Position numbers and translations under genes: made by a program
Part shown: piece after piece, positions 58,406 through 64,000 of the stretch
Numbering within the stretch: the stretch's first letter is position 1
Layout: every line of letters starts with the position of its first letter
Notes under the pieces: model-generated
What the model was told of the DNA's origin: nothing
Seen by the model: the letters and a program-made list of their open reading frames with translations, nothing else
The model's database searches: none
Assembly: GCA_964529175.1 (NCBI GenBank)
Contig: CAZGVO010000002.1
Span: 248,001 to 312,000 of the forward strand
DNA from: JAAFJM01 sp964529175
GTDB taxonomy: Bacteria > Bacteroidota > Bacteroidia > UKL13-3
Direction of reading: 5' to 3'
Length of the DNA stretch: 64,000 nt

Positions 58406-59269
58406 ATGAAAAAGAGTATAATATTAAGTGTTTTATTGGTTTTTGCTTTGCAACTATTGGCTCAAAAACCTGCTAGCCCAAAAGCTAAAGTTAAGCCTAA
58501 GTCAGCTAAAAAATTGAAGGAATACGTAAAAATTAGCACCATTTATGGCGATATGATTTTTACACTTTTTGACGAAACACCTAAACACCGCGATAATTTT
58601 AAAAAACTTATTAGAGAGCATTATTACGATGATTTATTGTTTCATCGTGTTATTCGCGATTTTATGATTCAAGGTGGTGACCCAAACTCGCGCAATGCCG
58701 ATTCAACTTCTATTTTAGGAAATGGAGGTCCAAGCTATACCATTCCTGCCGAAATTAATAAAAAGTATTACCATGTAAAAGGTGCTTTATGTGCTGCTAG
58801 AACTGGTGATGAGGTTAATCCAAATAAAGAATCAAGTGGTAGTCAGTTTTACATTGTTCAAGGAACCAAAATGAAACGTAAAGATGTAGAAATGATGATG
58901 AACAATAGAAATTTTGAAAAGAAACAAAAGATTTTTAACGATTTTGTTTATGGTGATACTTCTATTGTAAATAAATTGGCAGCCTTACAGCAATCAGGAG
59001 GAAGAGATGCTATTTTAAAATATTTATCTAAATTACAACCCACTATTGATAGTATATATGCACCTAAAGAATATTTGTACTCGTCAGATCAAATTCAAGA
59101 TTATGATGAAATAGGAGGGGCGCCACATTTAGATGGAGATTATACCGTTTTTGGTATTTTGGTGCAAGGTTTTGATGTGTTAGATAAAATTGCAATTGTT
59201 TATACTAACCCACAAACCAATAGGCCTATTGTTGATATAAAAATGAAGGTAAGCATTATTAAGCGTTAA
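58406..59269 (+). CDS. Exported cyclophilin-type peptidyl-prolyl isomerase
   Basis: Speeds proline cis-trans isomerisation in the envelope. After a signal peptide (ALQLLAQ) and a basic linker of about 25 residues, the cyclophilin domain reads FTLFDETPKHRDNF, LLFHRVIRDFMIQGGDPNSR, KGALCAARTGDEVNP, SSGSQFYIVQG and YTVFGILVQGFDVLDKI. There is an inserted segment of about 70 residues before YTVFG that is common in this subgroup. Length is 287 residues. It is followed 26 bases later by the DUF5686 gene. Confidence 0.93.
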   Translation: MKKSIILSVLLVFALQLLAQKPASPKAKVKPKSAKKLKEYVKISTIYGDMIFTLFDETPKHRDNFKKLIREHYYDDLLFHRVIRDFMIQGGDPNSRNADSTSILGNGGPSYTIPAEINKKYYHVKGALCAARTGDEVNPNKESSGSQFYIVQGTKMKRKDVEMMMNNRNFEKKQKIFNDFVYGDTSIVNKLAALQQSGGRDAILKYLSKLQPTIDSIYAPKEYLYSSDQIQDYDEIGGAPHLDGDYTVFGILVQGFDVLDKIAIVYTNPQTNRPIVDIKMKVSIIKR

Positions 59270-59295
59270 TTAGAGTTATATTTTAGATATTAGTT

Positions 59296-61830
59296 TTGAG
59301 AAATTTTTTAGCCGTTTTTATTCTTTTTGTTTTTGGTTATCAGTGTTTTGCGCAAACCGATGATAATGTTACTATTGTACAAGGAAAAGTTATTGATAAA
59401 AGAAATAAAGAACCACTGCCTTTTGTTACCATTACATTTAAAGGAACCAAAATTGGTGTAAATAGCGATTTTGAAGGAAATTTTAAGTTAAAAACTACTT
59501 TGCCAGTCGATTCGTTAAAGGCAAGTTACGTTGGTTATAAAACTTATTATAAACGTGTGGCCGTTGGTCAAACTCAAAACTTAATTATTGAAATGGTAGA
59601 AGCTGGCAGTGAGTTGCGAGCTGTTACCGTTAGGGTAGGTATAAATCCTGCATTGCGTATTGTTAATAATGCTCGAAAAAATAAAGTTAAAAATAACCAA
59701 GAAAACCTAACTGCTTATCAATATGATAGTTATAATAAGGTAGATATTTCGCTAAATAATATAAGCGATGAAATGAAAAATCGTACAGTTTTTAAGCCAA
59801 TTAAAGGTTTGTTCGATACTGCTTTTCAAATGAAAAACGAGGATGGAAAATACATTGTTCCATTGTTTATTAACGAATCGTTTAGTCAATTTTATTACAA
59901 TAAAATTCCTTCAAAAAACAAAGAAGTAATGATAGCCAGCAATACCGCAGGAATAGGTGTTGGCGATAAAAGTTTTATTACCGATTTAATGGGAACAAGC
60001 CTTCAAAACTTTAATTTTTATGGAAACTTTGTTCGTATTTTGGCTAAAGATTTTATTTCGCCTTTAAGCAATGTTTGTCATACTTATTATGTTTATACTT
60101 TGCTCGATTCAACCATTGAAAATGGAAAGAAAAACTACAAACTTCAATTAAATTTAAAAGATGAACAAGATCTTGGCTTTTTGGGCCATATGTGGATAGA
60201 GGAAGGAACCTGGGCTTTAACACGCATTGATGTAGAAATTTCGAAATATGCCAATATCAATTTTATTGATAGGTTAAAACTTCAACAAGAATTAAAGCAA
60301 ACTACTGCAGGGCCATTTATTCCATATAAAAATAGGATGATTATTGATGTGGCTGAAATGACCAAAAACACCAGTGGAATTATTGCCAAGTTTTATAATT
60401 CGGCTTCTAATATTGTAGTAAACGAACCCAAAGAACATTCGTTTTACGACAGAATTATTGAACGTGCCGAAGAAAATGAGTTAGAAAAAGATTCAAATTT
60501 TTGGAATAGCAAACGCCCAGAAGCATTTACACCTATTGAACGTAAAATGTACAATATGGTTGATTCAATTAAAAACCTGCCTGCTGTTCAAACTTATATT
60601 GATGTGGTTAGAATTGTGGTGGAAGGTTATAAACGTATTGGTGGAATTGATTGGGGGCCATATGTGTTTTTATATGGATATAACAATGTAGAAGGAAGTA
60701 GAGTTCGCCTTGGTTTTAGAACCAATCATTTATTTAGCAGACGATGGATATTTAAATCGCATTTGGCTTATGGTTTTAAAGATGAACGATTTAAGTATGG
60801 CTTATCGGCCGATTATATAAGCAATAGACGCGATTGGACAGTTTGGAGCGCTAGCTACCGCGATGATTATGATGTACTTGGAATAACCAACGATGCTGGT
60901 CCGGGAAATAATACTTCAAATATTTTTCAGGCCATTAGTATTTTTTCTGATAATATAAGATTGAATAGAACCCACGAGTTGAAATTTGCTTTATTCAAAC
61001 ACTACAGCAGAGATTGGTCATACCGAATTTGCACGCAGTTTAACATGTTTGATCCTTTGGGTGAATTTAGGTTTGCCTATAAAACCAGCGAAACCAATGG
61101 CGATAGTTTAAAAACATCATTTAATAATGCGCATGTAAGTGCTGAAATTAGATGGGCTTATAAAGAATTGCAAATAGTGCGTGGAAACGATAGGGTAAGA
61201 ATGGCTCGTTCATTATTACCTGTTTTATCCCTTTCATACACACACGGTTTTAAAGGTGTTTTTGGAAGTAATTTTGAATACAATAAGTTACAATTTAATG
61301 TGCAACATCATGCCAATACCAGCATTTTTGGAACAGCAGATTATTGGTTAACAGTTGGTAAAATTTGGGGAGTTTTGCCTTATCCTTTGTTAGATGTGGC
61401 GCGTGGTAATCAGGTATTTATTTACTCTGACTTTAACTACAGTTTGATGAATTTTTATGAATTTATAAGCGATGAGTATGCTCATTTTACTTATGTTCAG
61501 CATTTTGAAGGGTTGTTTTTAAACAGCATTCCGGTGGTTAAAAATTGGAAATGGCGTAATTTTGCTTTTGTAAAAGCAGCTTATGGAAACTTAAATAGCA
61601 GCAATTATAATTTAACCAATGTGCCTTACACGCCTGATGGACAAATAACCAATAAAATAAATTCGTTTAAAAATAATATTCCATATGTAGAAGTTGGGTA
61701 TGGATTTGAAAACATATTCCGTATTATCTCCATCAATATGGTGCATAGGTTAACTTACTTAGACCAACAACCAAACCAAGAAAAACCAAGATCGTGGGGC
61801 ATCAATCTTGGATTAAAATTCCAGTTTTAG
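59296..61830 (+). CDS. DUF5686 and carboxypeptidase-regulatory-like outer-membrane protein
   Basis: Starts at TTG (MRNFLAVFILFVFGYQCFAQ, a signal). The N-terminal domain is the CarboxypepD_reg-like beta sandwich (VQGKVIDKRNKEPLPFVTIT, GVNSDFEGNFKLK). The rest is DUF5686 (LRAVTVRVGINPALRIVNNA, YDSYNKVDISL, LMGTSLQNFNFYGNFVRILA), with a barrel-like C-terminal part ending NLGLKFQF. DUF5686 proteins resemble TonB-type outer-membrane barrels; function unknown. Length is 844 residues. Third gene on this strand after the cyclophilin. Confidence 0.9.
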   Translation: MRNFLAVFILFVFGYQCFAQTDDNVTIVQGKVIDKRNKEPLPFVTITFKGTKIGVNSDFEGNFKLKTTLPVDSLKASYVGYKTYYKRVAVGQTQNLIIEMVEAGSELRAVTVRVGINPALRIVNNARKNKVKNNQENLTAYQYDSYNKVDISLNNISDEMKNRTVFKPIKGLFDTAFQMKNEDGKYIVPLFINESFSQFYYNKIPSKNKEVMIASNTAGIGVGDKSFITDLMGTSLQNFNFYGNFVRILAKDFISPLSNVCHTYYVYTLLDSTIENGKKNYKLQLNLKDEQDLGFLGHMWIEEGTWALTRIDVEISKYANINFIDRLKLQQELKQTTAGPFIPYKNRMIIDVAEMTKNTSGIIAKFYNSASNIVVNEPKEHSFYDRIIERAEENELEKDSNFWNSKRPEAFTPIERKMYNMVDSIKNLPAVQTYIDVVRIVVEGYKRIGGIDWGPYVFLYGYNNVEGSRVRLGFRTNHLFSRRWIFKSHLAYGFKDERFKYGLSADYISNRRDWTVWSASYRDDYDVLGITNDAGPGNNTSNIFQAISIFSDNIRLNRTHELKFALFKHYSRDWSYRICTQFNMFDPLGEFRFAYKTSETNGDSLKTSFNNAHVSAEIRWAYKELQIVRGNDRVRMARSLLPVLSLSYTHGFKGVFGSNFEYNKLQFNVQHHANTSIFGTADYWLTVGKIWGVLPYPLLDVARGNQVFIYSDFNYSLMNFYEFISDEYAHFTYVQHFEGLFLNSIPVVKNWKWRNFAFVKAAYGNLNSSNYNLTNVPYTPDGQITNKINSFKNNIPYVEVGYGFENIFRIISINMVHRLTYLDQQPNQEKPRSWGINLGLKFQF

Positions 61831-61881
61831 ATTAAATGTATTTAGTCAATAACTCCCAACTCTCATCTCCCAATTCCCAAC

Positions 61882-62832
61882 TCATCCAATTTCAATATAA
61901 GTAGCACCTCCGCCAAATTTTAGCGAATCAGCATCTTCAAAGTGTTTGGCTAATCGCTTGTTTTTAGTTAAAAAGGTATGGATTTTGTTTTTCAAATATT
62001 GGTTGCCAATGCCGTGTACATAAACTATACTTTTCATTTGATGCACGTAAGCGGCCTCTAATGTTTTTATAAATACATCCATTTGTACACCAATAATATC
62101 GTTGGTTTGCGTGGTGTAGCCTCGTTCTAATAATTTATCAAAATGAAGGTCAATAATTGGTTCTGGCTTTTTTGTTAAATCAATTTTTTCAACAACTGTT
62201 TTTTCTGTAAAATCTTTTTGTTTCAAAGCATTTAAGTTTAATGAACTAAACTCTTCGTTTAACTTAAACATATAAGCTTGTTTTTGTAAAAAGAAACAAA
62301 ACTTTAGCGATTGGTGAAACTCTTTTGGCTTTGATTTAAACTCTACACTTAAAGGTTTGGAAGGGTTAATATTGATATCATCAGCCATAATAAATTGGAA
62401 CAACAATGGATTCCATTTTTCGTAGTTTTCTAAATTTAATTTTAAAAAACTCACTTCTTCTCCGCGGCTCAATTTGCCAGTTTTGTAAAGGTTATACACC
62501 TCTTTTTCTTTTTGATAAACCACATACATCAAAGTCTCGCAAGCATTGTTATGCAATACACCTTCAACCTCGTTTTCGCCTAATCTATTATAGGCCCAAA
62601 ATACACCTAAAGGATTGGTACTTAACTTGGGTTTTAGTTTATCTTCAACTTCTTTTTTATCGTTATTTGGCTTTACATCGTCAAAATCAATTTTAACCAC
62701 CTCGCTAGCCATAACAGGTATTTCAAAATCATCTTCAATGGTTACACCTACCAAGTTTTTTTGCTTAAAACTGGTAACTATACCTTCCATATTTTCGTTT
62801 ACAAACTTTACTCTATCGCCTAACTTCAACAT
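61882..62832 (-). CDS. DUF2027 and Smr-domain protein
   Basis: The N-terminus (MLKLGDRVKFVNENMEGIVT, then LVGVTIEDDFEIPVMASEVV) is a DUF2027-type start. The C-terminal Smr domain is seen in IIDLHFDKLLERG and IVYVHGIGNQYLKNKIHTFL (the HGxG motif of Smr). Smr domains nick or bind branched nucleic acids, and a role in RNA or DNA quality control is inferred only. Length is 316 residues. It lies between the convergent DUF5686 gene and the degQ-like gene on the same strand; the gap to degQ includes a terminator. Confidence 0.9.
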   Translation of the reverse strand: MLKLGDRVKFVNENMEGIVTSFKQKNLVGVTIEDDFEIPVMASEVVKIDFDDVKPNNDKKEVEDKLKPKLSTNPLGVFWAYNRLGENEVEGVLHNNACETLMYVVYQKEKEVYNLYKTGKLSRGEEVSFLKLNLENYEKWNPLLFQFIMADDININPSKPLSVEFKSKPKEFHQSLKFCFFLQKQAYMFKLNEEFSSLNLNALKQKDFTEKTVVEKIDLTKKPEPIIDLHFDKLLERGYTTQTNDIIGVQMDVFIKTLEAAYVHQMKSIVYVHGIGNQYLKNKIHTFLTKNKRLAKHFEDADSLKFGGGATYIEIG

Positions 62833-62870
62833 TGTTTTATCTTATTTATTTTGCTTTGCAATATTAAACC

Positions 62871-62905
62871 AAAAAGCCGAAGTACTTGCATACATTCGGC
62901 TTTTT
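62871..62905. terminator. Terminator after the degQ-like gene
   Basis: AAAAAGCCGAA (62871-62881) pairs with TTCGGCTTTTT (62895-62905), 11 bp, with a 13-base loop. It lies 33-67 bases past the stop of the degQ-like gene on the minus strand. Confidence 0.88.
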
Positions 62906-62937
62906 GAATTGAACTAATTGATGTTTACTAACTATTA

Positions 62938-64000
62938 TTATTTGCCAATTTTTACAGCAAAATAATCTTGCGTTCCATCAGCATTTACGCCCTCTACCAA
63001 CACAGCGCCTTTTTTACCTTCAAAAGCTGCTTTTACATCGCTTACGGTAGAAACTGGTTTTTTATCAATATTGGTAATTACAAATCCAGCAGGCACTCCG
63101 GCTGCTTTTAAAATACTTTTTGCACCAATATTTTTTACTTTTATACCATTGGCAATTTTTAGTTTTAATCGCTCATCGCGAGTAAGTGTTTCAAAATCGG
63201 TATCCAAAGCTTTGTTAACTTCTGTCTTTTCGGCAGTTTTTAAAGTAGTTTTGCCATCTAAACCTTTAAGTTTTACATCAAAAAGTTTTTCTTTTCCATC
63301 TCTAATTACTTTAATTTTAACCACATCACCCGGATTTTTCTTACCAATCATTTCTTGTAGTTCAGGAGTAGTTTTGGTTTCTGTTCCATCAGCAGAAATA
63401 ATAACGTCATCGTTTTTTAAACCAGCATCTTCGGCAGCACTGTTTTCTTTTACATTTCTAACATATACTCCTTTTACTTCTTTTAAGCCTAATTTATCGG
63501 CCAAAGCGCCATCAATATCGGTAATTTCAACTCCTAAAACACCACGTTGAACAGTTCCATATTTTTGTAAATCGTTAATTACTTTGCTCATTAAATTACT
63601 AGGAATAGCAAAAGCATATCCTGCGTATTGTCCTGTTTCACTGGCAATTGCAGTGTTTATTCCAATTAATTTACCTTCTTGGTTAATTAAAGCACCACCA
63701 CTGTTTCCTGGATTTACAGCAGCATCGGTTTGAATAAACGATTCAATTGGATATTGTTGTCCGTTGCCTCTGTTAATGTTTAAGTTGCGGCCTTTAGCAC
63801 TTACAATTCCCGCAGTTACTGTAGATGTAAGGTTAAATGGATTTCCAACGGCTAAAACCCATTGGCCTACTTTTACCTCATCGCTATTGCCAATTACCGC
63901 AAAAGGCAAATTGGTTTCTGATATGCGCAATAAAGCCAAGTCAGTATTATTATCTTTGCCTAATAATTCAGCATCGTATTCGCGTTTATCGTTTAAAACC
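62938..64000 (-). CDS. DegQ/HtrA-type serine endoprotease (N-terminus cut by window edge)
   Basis: Periplasmic protease/chaperone for misfolded envelope proteins. The frame is open to the window end and has no start inside. The visible part includes the Asp of the triad in DNNTDLALLRI, the catalytic Ser in AAVNPGNSGGALINQEG, AIASETGQYAGYAFAIPSN, and two PDZ domains (EDAGLKNDDVIISADGTETK and AGVPAGFVITNIDKKPVSTV). The His region lies outside the window. At least 353 residues are seen. Confidence 0.93.
   Translation of the reverse strand, partial: VLNDKREYDAELLGKDNNTDLALLRISETNLPFAVIGNSDEVKVGQWVLAVGNPFNLTSTVTAGIVSAKGRNLNINRGNGQQYPIESFIQTDAAVNPGNSGGALINQEGKLIGINTAIASETGQYAGYAFAIPSNLMSKVINDLQKYGTVQRGVLGVEITDIDGALADKLGLKEVKGVYVRNVKENSAAEDAGLKNDDVIISADGTETKTTPELQEMIGKKNPGDVVKIKVIRDGKEKLFDVKLKGLDGKTTLKTAEKTEVNKALDTDFETLTRDERLKLKIANGIKVKNIGAKSILKAAGVPAGFVITNIDKKPVSTVSDVKAAFEGKKGAVLVEGVNADGTQDYFAVKIGK

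Noticed and set aside
1..64000. CRISPR arrays, rRNA and tRNA genes.
   Set aside because: No regularly spaced direct repeats, no conserved rRNA phrases and no cloverleaf-type sequence were seen in the gaps. A covariance search was not possible.

Overview
This window looks like chromosomal DNA of a free-living or host-associated member of the Bacteroidota. The sequence is AT-rich. Several promoters fit the Bacteroidota form (TTG or TTTG, about 19 bases, then TAnnTTTG). Start codons lack obvious Shine-Dalgarno sequences. Secreted proteins end in type IX secretion C-terminal domains, and DUF5686, DUF5683, DUF2911 and DUF2027-Smr proteins are present. I cannot name a genus. No rRNA, tRNA or CRISPR array was seen.

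Layout. 1-8.6 kb: MsrA (cut by the window edge), a PlsC-type acyltransferase, a stub of a methionine aminopeptidase gene, hypothetical and lipoprotein genes, DinB, PbpC and a T9SS cargo protein. 8.6-16.7 kb: Lon, an alpha/beta hydrolase, a large secreted protein, L21-L27, an Hpt protein, an NlpC/P60 hydrolase and a peroxiredoxin. 16.7-22.2 kb: MtaB, a lipoprotein gene interrupted by one in-frame stop, and an ECF sigma factor overlapping a gene for a predicted envelope-spanning barrel protein. 22.2-27.4 kb: groES-groEL behind a predicted sigma-54-type promoter, DUF2911, an M28 peptidase and an SMI1/KNR4 protein. 27.4-36.4 kb: GpmI, an ACMSD-like hydrolase, a TPR protein, RelA/SpoT, TatC and RpiB. 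36.4-37.5 kb: a small accessory patch with a promoter-terminator unit, a zinc-ribbon gene and an attC-like hairpin. 37.5-42.3 kb: an exported catalase-peroxidase divergent from OxyR, then two outer-membrane proteins. 42.4-44.8 kb: a large unknown protein, a 30-residue membrane peptide and a DinB protein, coupled by overlapping stops and starts. 45-50.8 kb: a four-gene operon (GH20 hexosaminidase, glycosylasparaginase, CutC, beta-mannosidase) that fits breakdown of N-glycan cores. 55.4-64 kb: DUF5683, a GH13 amylase, a cyclophilin, DUF5686, DUF2027-Smr and a DegQ/HtrA protease cut by the window edge.

The most striking object is a complete-looking 4.5 kb transposon at 50813-55341, inserted nine bases after the beta-mannosidase stop codon. 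It has 24-bp identical terminal inverted repeats and an 8-bp direct repeat (TAAGTTAA) at both ends, and it encodes an IS1595-type transposase. Its cargo is two divergent operons around a palindromic operator next to an XRE regulator. One runs small membrane protein, secreted protein with an in-frame TGA, DUF2158-like protein, unknown; the other runs XRE, unknown, unknown. The cargo function is unknown.

Other points worth follow-up are the predicted sigma-54 promoter with upstream TTGTCA repeats at groESL, the predicted anti-sigma/beta-barrel fusion, and several dispersed intergenic palindromes. All functional calls come from reading motifs and general family knowledge; no database search was run.
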